From: Primula veris | Taxonomy: Eukaryota > Streptophyta > Magnoliopsida > Ericales > Primulaceae | Assembly: GCA_963682055.1 (NCBI GenBank) | Contig: OY821749.1 | Location: forward strand, 2,840,336-2,904,335 | Direction of reading: 5' to 3' | DNA length: 64,000 bases | Shown: positions 1 to 12,000 of the stretch, one piece after another | Position numbering within the stretch: position 1 is the first letter of the stretch | Layout of the letters: each line of letters begins with the position of its first letter | Translations under genes and position numbers: made by a program | The notes under the pieces: generated by a model | The model's input: the letters and a program-made list of their open reading frames with translations, nothing else | The model's database searches: none | What the model was told of the DNA's origin: nothing

Positions 1-114
1 AACTATATGATCAATTTTTGAAAATTTTCATTCCGATAATTTTGATATAAATTCTTAACCAATCAAAATTGCACTTAATTTCGTAATGGACAATTAAATG
101 AAACCGAGTGGAGG
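1..114. mobile_element. Stowaway-like MITE, 5' part outside the window
   Basis: This is the right arm of the same MITE family seen complete at 18411-18646. It shares the conserved run around TTTCGTAATGGACAATTA and ends in a GTGGAG-type terminus followed by TA. The left arm is cut off by the window edge. No coding capacity. Confidence 0.7.
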
Positions 115-2733
115 TAGTTTATTGTAAATAATAAACTTGCAACTATAATCCCTATAGTTCAAACAATTATTCTTAGAGTTAAAAACCAACCCATGAAAAA
201 AAAAGGACTTAAGTTAACAAAAATCTTATGCTATTTCAACTATGAATAATTCAGGATTGAACAAGAATACACGGATTGTTACTTAGACGACTATGTTCGA
301 CTCTTTAAAAGCTTCACTCGTATGAATATTTGAATAAATGAAAACCCAAAATAATAAAATGTATTCATTTATATATACTTATTTATTTGAATGTATAAAC
401 GAACTTTATATTCATCATGTCTGACTATTTAAAGATGTATTGTTATGAGGGACTGATAAAGCTTTACATAGATTAACATTTTTAGTTTTTCTGAATTGGT
501 TACCGTTTTATTGATTGTTTCGCGGCTTTTGCCAATTGTAAAAAACCTAGTTAATCTTCTTAGCTTGGGTTATTAGGCAATATGTGAAGATTTCGGCGAG
601 ACCACATTTTAAAACACAACTATTCTTTCGTGTAAAGTTAAGGCTGCGACATGACTTTTGCCACTTTTATGTTACCAAGAGATAACCAGATTTTAAAACA
701 CAACTATTCTTTCGTGTAAAGCATTGGGAGACCGGATTATTAGACTTAATTATCTTAATATATATAGTTAATCTTTTATTTTGTATATTTGGTTACCCAG
801 TTAAAGAGTTTTCGACACTTTGTAGTCAGTTGTTAATTAGTACAATAGATTGTTGCTATAACTAGGATTGTTGTATCAGGCAATGTGTTGCCTTGGGGTT
901 TGTATCGTACTCCGAGCAACTTATTGCTTTGGATTGTGTTTTCTCAAAGCTTCTTTGTATATATGAGTTATGTCTCATTTTTAGTTTTATATACTATAAG
1001 CTTATTAGCCTAAGAAAACTTTGTATTAAAACTATGAGAAAAGGTTGGAGGGGCCAAAAGTGTTACAACTGGAACTATGATGCCAACTAATATATTATTA
1101 AAGACTAAGGAAGCATTAGTTATTCAATCATCACAAATGTGAAAAAGAAGATTTAAGTGTGGGGCAAGGATATAGTGATATAAAATGATAATGCATGCTT
1201 CATCAAATAATAATTTGATAGTGTGAGATATTGTTGAGCACCAAACTATGATCATCATTGTATTATGTGGTGTCATGTCATTAAATTTAAGATTAGTATG
1301 TATATCTTGATTGTGTATACGTTTATATATTCACACTATACCATAAATCCATGATTCATGTGGTATTATTATTGGTTGAGCATAATTTGATAAATGCCTG
1401 TTATAGTTTACAGAAAAAGAGTTATCGTCTGTCATTGTTGATTACTATCTTATGTTAATTAAGTAGCAACTTATCTGGATAATTAAATAATTAAAAGAAA
1501 TGCATTATTATTCATTGACTTCAACACGATTAGCTTACTACTTCTATATATTATATATTACAAAAATTACGTATACGGTTGCTTATATAGTTATATAACT
1601 CCAAAAGAAAATGGGGGCATGCTTAGGTATTAATTTGTTTTTTTGGGAGTAAGTAATAGTTTAAGACCCACTCCAATAATTTCTAGTAATTAATTCTTAG
1701 TTAAATTAGTGGTTTAATTTTGAGTAGGACCAAAAATTGTTAAATAGTAGTATTAAAGTTTCTCTTTGGCGCTCTAATTGAAATTAATAACTATCATTTA
1801 TTTTCGAATGACAGAAATTAGTATACTTCAGTTTTGTGAGATCCCAAGCTTGGTAGGGTTCGGAGGCTTAAACGAGAGTCCGACTCATGAAGAATTATCA
1901 GAAGCCGAACACGGCTTGTTAGACAAAAAAATAAATTAAGCTCTATATCAGGCTTCTTGTATGAACGTGTGCACATGTTTAAGAAAAACTCTCTTTCTCA
2001 ACAAAACCGTGTCGATCAAGCATAATTTCGTCGACTTAAAGCTATCCTTAGTGGACGAAGAATTTCAAAGAATTTTTTTCTCATCTATATGTCTAAATCT
2101 TTTCCCAAAATTACTCACTTTCTCTCTCGACCCCGATTGGCAATTTATTCTCTCAAAAGTTAGATGTCTGATTTACCATTGTAAATTAATTAATGGGGCT
2201 ATTAGTTAGAAAAGTAAGCACATGCATTTTTTTTATATTTATGTGATTCAATTTGATGGTTTCGGTTGGATTAGGCTGTTGTAGTTTTTTTCCAATTTAT
2301 GAGTTTTATGAGTTTTTTGTTTGTTAGAATCGGAACAGTTTGTGTTCATGTTGGTTGTTTGTATGGAGGTGACAAATTAATTGGTCGAACGAAATATTAA
2401 TTTGTTGGCTTTACTTTCTCAGATTATCTCATTTAAGACCTCTTATTGACAAAAAAAAATTGCGGGTAGAAAGTGAACTGACAAAAACATTCGTCGGCAA
2501 AAACTCAGATTTGAGGAATTCAAAATTTCGCCGGCCGGTTAACAGCACATGAAAATTGCCGGCCGAATTTCGACTTTATATTAAGGCGAAAAATTTGTTA
2601 TGAAGAGTGTCGAATAGTGATATAGTCTATATTTTTTTGTTAAGTTAAATGGCAATATGGATTCTTATAAGTTATCCTTGCTTTGCTTAGACGTCGGTAA
2701 AATCTGCACAAGTAGCATAAAGTTTCTTTCGTT
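115..2733. other. AT-rich intergenic sequence, no gene recognised
   Basis: No open frame longer than about 80 codons and none resembling a known family. The one notable structure is a perfect 31-bp direct repeat at 607-637 and 691-721 (containing AACTATTCTTTCGTGTAAAG), 84 bp apart. A palindromic GCCGGCCGGTTAAC-like GC-rich patch sits near 2530-2570 and is otherwise unexplained. Confidence 0.5.
607..721. repeat. Perfect 31-bp direct repeat pair
   Basis: Positions 607-637 and 691-721 are identical over 31 bp, with 53 bp of unrelated sequence between. It could be a small local duplication or a recombined target site. No function is inferred. Confidence 0.75.
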
Positions 2734-3024
2734 GTTATTAGTAGGCGAGGGCGAAAATCCGGAAAAAGCGAACCGAACCGAAAAAGACCGAAAAACTGAA
2801 ACTTTTTCAGGTCGGTTTCTGTTTATAATAAAACCGAACCGAAAAAGACCGGAACCGAAAAAACCCGAAAAATAACCGAAAACCCGAAAAACCCCGAAAC
2901 AGGACCGAAAAAAATCGGTCCGGTTCGGTCCAAAAAATAAAAAGCCCGAAACCGAAAAATCTGCTCGATTTCAGTTTTACCAAAAAAACAAACCGAACCG
3001 GACCAAAACCAGCACCGGTTATTA
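2734..3024. mobile_element. hAT-type MITE rich in ACCGAACCGAAAAAG motifs
   Basis: The element body at 2741-3017 is built of degenerate (A)CCGAA / CCGAAAA units. It is flanked by the direct repeat GTTATTA at 2734-2740 and 3018-3024, a 7-bp target duplication as expected of hAT elements (usually 8 bp). The termini pair only weakly. It belongs with the elements at 23474, 25895 and 33588. The small open frames inside on both strands are products of the simple repeat. Confidence 0.6.
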
Positions 3025-3418
3025 TGTTCCAGAAAGAATATATATTTTTACTTTGCACATGTGAACAAAGTGAAGCGCAGCCGAGTTAATTAACTGGGAT
3101 TCATTGACCTTTCTAAATTAGTGCGCGTTTCTATCACCAGACCTAACTCAATATTATTGCTAATTAAATATTCATAATAACTTTGAAGAGTATGACTTAA
3201 TTATTTCAACAAAAACAAAAAACTTGAAGAGTATGACGACGTGTTCACATGCATTTCCTTGGAACTTTTCAAATGTAGCTCAACAAAAGTTCAGAAAATG
3301 TTTGTTTGTTACATGTCATAAATTGTTAAATAATTATAGATGATTGTGATAGTTCCCATGTGATGGTCGCTTATCCAGTGACTTTCATAGTCTATTTTGA
3401 ATGTAAATGTCATATAAG

Positions 3419-3740
3419 GTACCTTTGTTATCATATTTTTTGTGAATTTTAAAATATAAAAATACAAAAATCCAGTTAAAAGGTGGATTCTGAATTTTTT
3501 AATTTTTTGGATTCTTTAACTAAAAATTTGGATTTTAAAAATAAAAAAAAATCCTAGTAACCAAACAACTATTAAAAAATCTGGATTTTCAAAATATAAA
3601 AACCCAAAATTCATCACAAAAAATATGATACCAAATACATCATAGTAATAACATGCAAAATTGTCAAAATACAAAAACCCAAAATTCATCACAAAAAATC
3701 TGATACCAAACACATCATAGTAATAACATGCAAAATTGCG
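3419..3740. repeat. Inverted-repeat element with an internal 75-bp tandem duplication
   Basis: The left arm near 3430-3475 (ATCATATTTTTTGTGAATTT) is inverted relative to the right part (AAATTCATCACAAAAAATATG type, 3600-3630 and again near 3680). The right arm is duplicated in tandem: 3589-3663 and 3664-3738 are nearly identical 75-bp units. This looks like a MITE whose one arm has duplicated. The exact ends and target duplication are unclear. Confidence 0.5.
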
Positions 3741-6124
3741 ACCGACCTAGATGGTCGAATTAGTAAGGTTTTGTAGAAAAAAACTAGGGTTTGTGAACTG
3801 TTAGGTTGTTGATTTTAGGTTTTGTATTTTTTTTCCGGATAAACTGTTCGGTTGTTGATTTTATAAACAATTAAAACCTTTTTCTTTAATTGAAATTACA
3901 ATTACTTCCAGCTTACCCAAAATTTGGAAATTAGGGTTTGTGAACACATAACAGCTGCTGCTGCCATCGACCAAAGACACCAAAGATCTGTCACACCCCT
4001 TAGAGTACTGTAGCTAAAAATAACCCTAATTTGACTGTGATGCGCTGTAATTGCGATTCAATTGTGTTCCTCTCTTTTTTTTTCCTATAAAATTAAAACT
4101 GCATTTGTAATTCTATATTCATACTAAAAAAGTTTGTAATCCAAGTATTAATAGCTAAAAAGTAATAGACACTCTCATTTTTGTACATAAATTTATAGGT
4201 TGAGTTTGATCAAAGAAAAAAAAATCAGGTTAATTCATACGGATTAGCCTTTTTCAAAAATGAGTGTTGGAACGAAAATGAAAAAAACACAAAATTTAGA
4301 AAAAGTACACCAAGTCACCAAGATCGTCGTCGTCCACAAAGCTCAGGATCGATGCACATGTGAATTGCGGGGCAAATCTCCTTTGGCAGTAGGCAAACAA
4401 GTTTCCGATTTCTAAAATTAGGATATATAATTTCTCAAGCTATATGCCTTCATTTAAAAAAAATAATATTATAAGAAAATAAAAGCTACTATTAGTAACC
4501 AAGTAGCCACCTGCCAATGGAGAATCGCCCAGTAATTCATTTATACTCATATCTTTCATGCTTTCCTTTATTTTCCTTATTCTATATGATATGTATATTC
4601 ATTTCATTTTGTTTGAAGATGATGAATAAAACAGTAATGTTTTGGAATGGATTTTATAGCTGCGCAAGACTAAATATTTTACGCATATTCTCAGCACAAT
4701 CCCACTTCTAGTTTTTACGGATTTTCAAGATATGTGGTATGTGGACTTGAATTTAACTTTAAATCTGCATGGTCTTTGCCTAGTATCCCACATGTGCAAT
4801 TTTTTCAAATTATTTGGTGTTTCATGATCGATTCTGAAAGAATGACCAGCAAACATTATAAATGGAAACTAATATTTCAGAACAAAACTAACAAGACAAG
4901 TTATAAAGCAGGATTTTTTGTTTGTTTGTTCATGATTCATATATATTTTGTCACTAAATTTTTTTAATTAATTTATTAGAAAATGAGATTATCGAATGCA
5001 AATAATTGGCATTTTGTTTTGCCTAAAATTTGATGAATATATCGCTAAAAACTGATAGTGTATTCTTTTTTCCGGTTATTAATATGGTATATAGTACTGG
5101 GAAGTCATGTCGGGGTGGTATTCATAGACCTGACATTATACGTGCAAGCGTCTTTTCATATCCCAACACAATTGTGCCTGTATAAGTTATATTGATCCAG
5201 CAATATACGACTCAAATGGCAAGTTTAATAGCGCGATGAATTTTCTCTCTAGCTTGATTGTCTCATCGTCCGCAATGATTCCTTGTCACACATTGGTTTG
5301 TTCCTAGCTGATTAAAGAGATCAAAAATCTATGATTAGATACGTTTTTTTTATAAATCAAGCGATGTATTGGCATGCTGCAGCTTTGAGAATTTTTCCCG
5401 GAAGCTACAAGTGATTACAGGGATGATTAGGACTTGATCAAAGGAATATAAAAGTTGCTGATATATTAATTGTTGATATAAACATAATGGAATATATTGT
5501 AAGATTAATTCTTCATTAAATTTGTATGTGAATAATTAAAAAAGTGTTCGCATCTACCAAATTTATGTTAGAAAACGTGGTTCAGCCGTGAGTATCAAAA
5601 TAGTGAAATACAAACTTTAAGCAAAAAAGTTCAAGTATTTAGTAGTAAATAGTAACTACTAATTTATTACTTAAATAGTAATATTTAGTAGTAAATAACG
5701 GTTCTTGGAAAGTTTGTCCGAGAAGCTTCAATATGGTATATTCACATTATACTTTTGTATTTAAATTTGTTTTGGCTCATCAATTGTATATGTATATCTG
5801 TAGCACATGCTCTTGGATATCCTTATACATGCCAACACAATATTGACGCACCTAATTCTGCATGAATCTTTTTATGATGGACTTTGATTTTATTCTTTAT
5901 TTGGTAGACTATTTTTATGATGGACTTATACAAAAATGAATAATAAGTTTTATCTTCACAAATCTTACCGTTCTTACCCAATAATATTAAGTATTGTTGG
6001 GTTTGATTTTCGAAAAACGCTTAACGTTTGTTAGGTTGACTTATGATGCCACATTATCGGGTAAGTTTTTTTGGTGGATTTTGTGGATGGCAATAGCATG
6101 CTCCGGTATAGTATAGCAGGATTA

Positions 6125-6268
6125 TATATTATAAAAGTGGTGATATAAGTATAGATTTTTTTAAAGAGACTCAATGTAGACCATTAGATCATGTATATGA
6201 AAGTACATAAATGATTCACATTGAGTTTCTGTAAAAAAGTGTCTGCTTATATCACCAGTTATATTATA
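6125..6268. mobile_element. Short foldback MITE with 9-bp target duplication
   Basis: The element at 6134-6259 (126 bp) has inverted arms starting with TGGTGATATAAG on the left and its complement CTTATATCACCA on the right, and the arms continue into related sequence (GACTCAATGTAG / ACATTGAGTTTC). It is flanked by the identical 9-mer TATATTATA at 6125-6133 and 6260-6268. A 9-bp duplication suits a Mutator-type element. Because the flank is low-complexity AT, the duplication is only moderate evidence. Confidence 0.55.
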
Positions 6269-8479
6269 ATTCATAAAGACATGGTTAATATTCCTTCTTG
6301 AACTTAATTAATTAGATTTTTTTAAGAGACCCTTCATACAAGTGATTGCATGTTATTATGTCCACAAATTATCAAATGAAAGTTAATTTGCACTACAAAT
6401 TACTACTGGATTTCTTCTATTGCCGTTTTGCACGAATTGAAATGGTTAATTCTGCTGATCACCAATTCATGTTGGATTGATTGAATTTATTTTAAACATG
6501 TTTTTTTTTTTTTTTATAAATTAAGCATATATTAACCAAACCAAACAAAAACAACGAAAAAACTCAACTACTCACAGGCTGAGTAATCAGAACGCTCCAA
6601 ACGGAGGAGAAATTAGTTCGAATAAGTTACGACATTAGTTGTAAACTAACATGTTAACATGTTAAAAGACAGTTTTAGTGAAAAAGTACAAAAGAAAAAA
6701 AGGAATAGAAAGGTAAGGTGAAACTGAAAGAAGCAGCTCGGTAAGGCAAGGGGGACCAAATTTATGCTGCAACAAGTGCTAATACTGAAGGAGAAAAGCT
6801 CTAAAGAAGCATTATACCAAAGCATATACTCTTTTCGTTTTCACCGAATATCTCAAAAATGTGCGAATTGTTCAGGAAATAAAATGACCTAGTTGAATCC
6901 GAAAGGGTAAGCAAAAATTTATCGCAAAGGGAAATACATTTTTCGGTAGAGATGAATAACAGGGAAGTTCTCCTCTGGCATGAAAATTCTTCACTAAGCT
7001 TTGTGAATGAAAATTATGAGAATTGGTAAGCTGCTTATTTTTATGCCAAAGGAGAATTGCCCTGCAATTCAATAACTTTATCACTGTGGTCATGAACAAC
7101 TGGATATATTTAAATACGACCTCATGTCTCATGTAAGTGTTATTTTTTGTATGTCTTGCATATTAAGATAAGTGCGATGTTGATTTGATCCTCCTTTGAG
7201 CTAGGGTTATATACCTAATCTTAGTTAGATTGGTTAGCGACAACTTGATAAAGCACTCTCTTCAGTCCGACTCAATTAATTATATATAAATTGACTAGCA
7301 AACACGCAATAGTTGCAATCTTTGTATCGCCTTAGAACGAACCAAGCCGTCATGATTTGGTAGCCAACATACAAAAAACAAAAGAATATTGCTTTCGCAT
7401 TTCTCTTAAAGGTAGAGTAGTTTCTTTCATTTCAAACTAGTACAATTTGGGGTTCGGCTATATTCATTTAGAGAAGATTTAATCTTTTATCTTTTTTAAA
7501 GAATCGAAAATGTGATTAAAATGCGTATTGGGGATTCAAGAGAATGTGCAAGTTTTGATTTTTCCATACTAAAGATATCATATATAACCAATGAAGTATT
7601 TGATCGTTTCAGAAAATCCCGCAAGGTTTGTAAAATTACAGTTTAGTTTAAAAGTTTACGGACAATAATAAGCTGCTGTTTTGACGTTCTAACCCTTCTA
7701 AGAAGGCTTCATCGGAAAAAAAAGGAAACCAGGTGCTACCTCCTAATTAAGTTAACTATCTTGATTATATAGTACTAGCTATTTTATCAATGTTTATATA
7801 CTAATTGATAATCAGAAGTATCAGATTCAAGTAAGGGATATATAATTGAACAAGCAAGTTGCAATCGGTGACGATGATTAATTGTTTTTTACAGCTTCAT
7901 AATTGGAAATTTCAATTTCTTGAACATAACAGTAAACATTGACATCAACAAGTCCACCTTTAGTAATCTTAGCTTCAATTAATTATGGATAAATGACAAG
8001 CGAACATAAATTGTGTTAGTTTGGACTGTGGATTAACATTCGATTATAATCTTGTGGTGACAGATTGACAAACTTGTCTGAAAAATCAACTCTGAAATAA
8101 CCTAGAGTTCTTGTAACTACTCAATTACTACCATATTACAAGTATTGTTTGCTCATTTCATAGTCAATCATGTAGCTAAAACTATATCCAGGAAAATTAT
8201 CAGTTATGGAAATGCGATTACCAAATCATGCACATTAATTGGTCTATTTATACAGTATTCTATAGACCGGTTCTCACATACCCGCTCAAAGAGATCTATG
8301 CTAAATAACACAAAAAACTGATTTTTGTGTGTTATGGTAATTAACTGAACATGCATCATGTTTTGGTGGATTTGAATGGTTTATACCATAGTTATCCGGA
8401 AACTCTGTTTAGGTTATGTATCACGTTTCGCTGGAAACGCGTTTTGTAGACGGATACATGTACTCTTTCAAAATCATAG

Positions 8480-8795
8480 TATTAACATTGTGTGTTTTGT
8501 AGTGTTTTGTAATGTTTCAGGAATACATAGGACTTGATTGAACTACTCAGCAAACTATAGGACAGCTTGTGAGATATTGGACCAGATGTGTCATCTTATA
8601 GAACACCTAGGATCAATTTGAAAAGTCTGTAAACTATTGTATATATATAGTCCAGGGGACTAAATAGAACAATTAATTAGATATTTCAACTCTCTCTCTC
8701 TCTCTCTCTATAATGACGATTGTTCATGTATATATAAACAAGATCATCAATATATATTGATGATCGTTTTATTTACAGTTTTCACAGTTTCTACA
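8480..8795 (+). repeat. 5' LTR of the copia element
   Basis: 316 bp, from TATTAACATTG to CAGTTTCTACA. The boundaries are fixed by identity with 13432-13749, by the target duplication on the left and by the primer-binding site on the right. The terminus is TA...CA rather than the usual TG...CA. It holds two possible TATA boxes (about 8640-8650 and 8729-8738), a (TC)9 tract and a perfect 24-bp palindrome at 8742-8765. Confidence 0.95.
8640..8738 (+). promoter_or_regulatory. Candidate copia LTR promoter (TATA boxes and TC tract)
   Basis: A TATATATAG box at about 8640-8650 is followed about 40 bp later by a TC-repeat (about 8691-8708), a usual plant transcription start context. A second, better TATATATAAA box lies at 8729-8738, and a start 30 bp downstream of it would fall at the end of the 24-bp palindrome. 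Which box is used cannot be told from sequence. Confidence 0.45.
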
Positions 8796-8807
8796 TGGTA
8801 TCAGAGC
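8796..8807 (+). promoter_or_regulatory. Primer-binding site, initiator Met-tRNA type
   Basis: TGGTATCAGAGC follows the 5' LTR with no spacer. This is the usual plant copia PBS, complementary to the 3' end of initiator methionine tRNA, where minus-strand DNA synthesis is primed. Confidence 0.95.
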
Positions 8808-9010
8808 TTAATATAAGCTTGTTCTTCCGCTGTTTATAGTTCTCACGAAATTAGGGTTTCCACAGAATTGGGGATTTAGGGTTTCTTCCACAAAATTGGA
8901 AAATAAGCCTGGTTTATATCTTCGAAAGGGGTTTTTCTTCCTCAGAAAAACGGGTAATATCTATATCCATATTCTCTTTTTATTTTAGGGTTCTTGATTT
9001 GATCTTGATC

Positions 9011-12000
9011 ATGTCTGGTGAAAATATAGATATGAGTTTTAATCAGTCTATTAATACTATGAATCCATACTTTATTGGTACTAATGAGAATATTAGTACT
9101 AGTTTAGTAAACCCTAAATTAGCAGGGCCTAATTTCCATTCTTGGAAAAGGGCTATGGAGATTTCTATAGGGGCAAAGTCCAAATTAGGGTTTGTTAATG
9201 GGTCTTTAAAATGTCCAGTAGAGGGGGATGTATGGTATGGTGCTTGGATGCAGTGCAATTTGATAGTGATGAGTTGGATAATAAATTCTGTTAACAATGA
9301 AATTTCTCAATCTATCTTATATGTTGATACTGCTAGTAAAATGTGGAGAGAGTTAACAGAAAGGTTTTCTCAAGGAAATGAAGCAAGAATTTATGAATTA
9401 CATCAAGAATTACATAGCACTATTCAGGGAGATATGAGTGTTGCTTCTTATTTTACTAAACTGGAAACTTGCTGGAATTCTTTGAATATCTTAAGTCCCC
9501 TACCTAGGTGTAGTTGTGGGGCAATAGGGAGTTGCACTTGTAATTTTATGAGTGCTGTAATTACTAGAGAGAATAGGGTGTTCAAGATGACATTCTTAAT
9601 GGGTTTAAATGAGTCTTATTCTATGGCAAGGGGGCAAATTCTTTTAATGAAACCTATGCCTACTATGAATGACATTTATGTCATGATAACTCAAGATGAA
9701 AAGCAGAATAGTATTGGTAAGAATGTACACAGTATGGCCTTGGTTGCTCAGTCTTCTCAGGATAATATTAGATTTAGGCCAGGTTCTTATAATTCTAGGC
9801 CAAATTCTGGTGGCTTTAGACCTAGTTATAATATTGGAAAAGGTGTTATGAGATGCTCTCATTGTGGTTCTGATAGGCACACTAAAGATAGGTGTTATAG
9901 GGTTCATGGTTATCCACCTGGGTGGAGACCTAGGCCAAGGGTTAGTTTTGGTGGACCTAGGTTTAGTGGTTCACAACCTCAAGCTCATCAAGCTTTTGCT
10001 CAGTCTCAGATAGGTTTTCAACCACAACAGCAACAACCTTTGTTTCATTCACCTTATCCTGTACCAGTATCTTCTCAATCATCTTTACAGAATGTGTCTT
10101 CTAGTTCTGAACAGGCTGTTAGTGTTTCTGATCAAACCACATCTTTTTCTGACTCTCAGCAAGCTACACCTTTCTCTAACTTGGCATACACAGGAATGTC
10201 TGGTATGGATATACCTGTATCTTTTGCTTTTTCTTCTTTATCTACTTACAGCAATAATTTTATTAATAAAGACAAATTAAGTACAAACTGGATTTTAGAT
10301 AGTGGTGCTAGTGAACACATGGTTAATAGCTCTAATTATTTTTCAGAAGTAAAACCCACTTGTATACAACATGTAAATTTACCCAATGGAAACACTGCTT
10401 TAGTAACTCACATAGGAACAGTATTTTTCCAATCAGGATTAGTATTATATAATGTACTGTGTGTACCCTCTTTTAGTTTCAATCTTGTTTCAGTTAGTAA
10501 GTTAGCAAGAGATTCAACTTGTTCTATAATTTTTAGAGATAAGGTTTGTTCTATACAGGACCAGGGCTCCTTGAAGATGATTGGTAGTGCAGAAGAGCAA
10601 CATGGTCTTTACATCTTTAAAAACCCAATTGTTATCAAGTCTTCATATAATTCTAGTTTTTCTTGTAGTAATGTTTCTATTCAGAATAAGCCAAGTGTGT
10701 GGCATTTTAGGCTAGGGCATCCTTCTCAGTCTATTCTTAGACTTGTTTCAGTTGAGATCAATGATAATAGTTGTATGAATAATAATGATGTAGTTTGTGA
10801 ATTCTGTCATTTTTCAAAGCATCACAGGTCTTCTTTTCCTGTTAGAAATACTACAACTGCTTGTGCTTTTGATATTATTCATTGTGATTTATGGGGCCCT
10901 TACACTGTTTCTACTCATAATGCAGAACAATATTTTTTAACCATAGTTGATGATTATACTAGATGTACTTGGATTTTCTTGTTAAAACATAAGTCTGAAA
11001 CTGCAACAATCTTACCTATTTTTCATCAAATGGTTTTAACACAGTTTGGTTTAAAGATTAAAGTATTAAGATCTGATAATGGTAGTGAGTTTAATTTGTC
11101 TTCTTTTTATGCTAGCAATGGTATTATTCACCAGACCAGCTGTGTGGAAACTCCACAGCAGAATGGTGTTGTTGAAAGAAAACATCAACATATTCTTAAT
11201 GTTGCCAGAACACTTAGGTTTCAATCTTCTTTACCTCATATTTTTTGGGGGGAATGTGTTTTAACTGCTGTTTATTTAATAAATAGAATGCCAACTCCTT
11301 TGTTAAAAAATAAGTCACCATATGAAATGTTGTATAATAAGAAACCTACTTATAATCATCTTAGGGTTTTTGGGAGTTTATGCTTTGCCAGTACTCTGTC
11401 TAGAAATAGAACTAAGTTTGATAAAAGAGCAAGAAAGTGTGTTATGGTTGGGTATGGCACTAGTACAAAAGGTTATAAACTGTATGACTGGGATACACAA
11501 GTTTTTTTTCTTAGTAGAGATGTAGTTTTTTATGAGCATATATTTCCTTTTCTTAAAGACATAAATGTTGATAATTTGAGTGTTTTTCAGAACAATGAAG
11601 TCTATAACACAAATGATAACAGTGGTGTTAATGATGTCAGTCAGATTAATAGTTCCAGCAGTAATAAAAATGTTAGAAGTACTAGAGATGATACAGTTGT
11701 ACAGGTACAAAGGAGGTCAAAGAGGGAACATAAAGCTCCAGGCTATTTGCAAGAGTTTCATGTTCAAATGAACAATGTTGTAAGTCACAAAAGTACACCT
11801 ACATATCCTTTATCTTCTGTTTTATCTTATAATAATGTATCCAGTAATTATAAATCTTTCTGTCTTTCTATTTCTGTTAATATAGAACCTAAAACTTATA
11901 AGCAAGCTCAAACTAATCCTTTATGGATAGAAGCTATGGGAAAAGAAATAGAAGCCTTAGAGGCTAATAGGACATGGATTTTAACTGAATTACCAGAAGG

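Larger units (their letters stand above)
3025..8474. other. Intergenic sequence with scattered MITE remnants
   Basis: No gene recognised. It contains an inverted-repeat element at about 3419-3740, a short foldback MITE at 6134-6259 and a T-run at about 6501-6517. The T-run could be the minus-strand poly(A) tail of a retroposon lying at roughly 6518-7130. The largest open frame (6872-7132, minus) matches no family I know. The rest is AT-rich and featureless. Confidence 0.45.

Noticed and set aside
6872..7132. 86-codon minus-strand frame upstream of a poly(T) run
   Set aside because: Could be part of a retroposon, but no LINE or other domain could be read in any frame.
8999..9010. Start of the copia polyprotein at 8999
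   Set aside because: That codon is TTG; the first ATG in frame is at 9011.
11378..11710. 110-codon antisense frame within the copia gene
   Set aside because: Shadow of the gag-pol frame, low-complexity Ile/Thr-rich, no homology.
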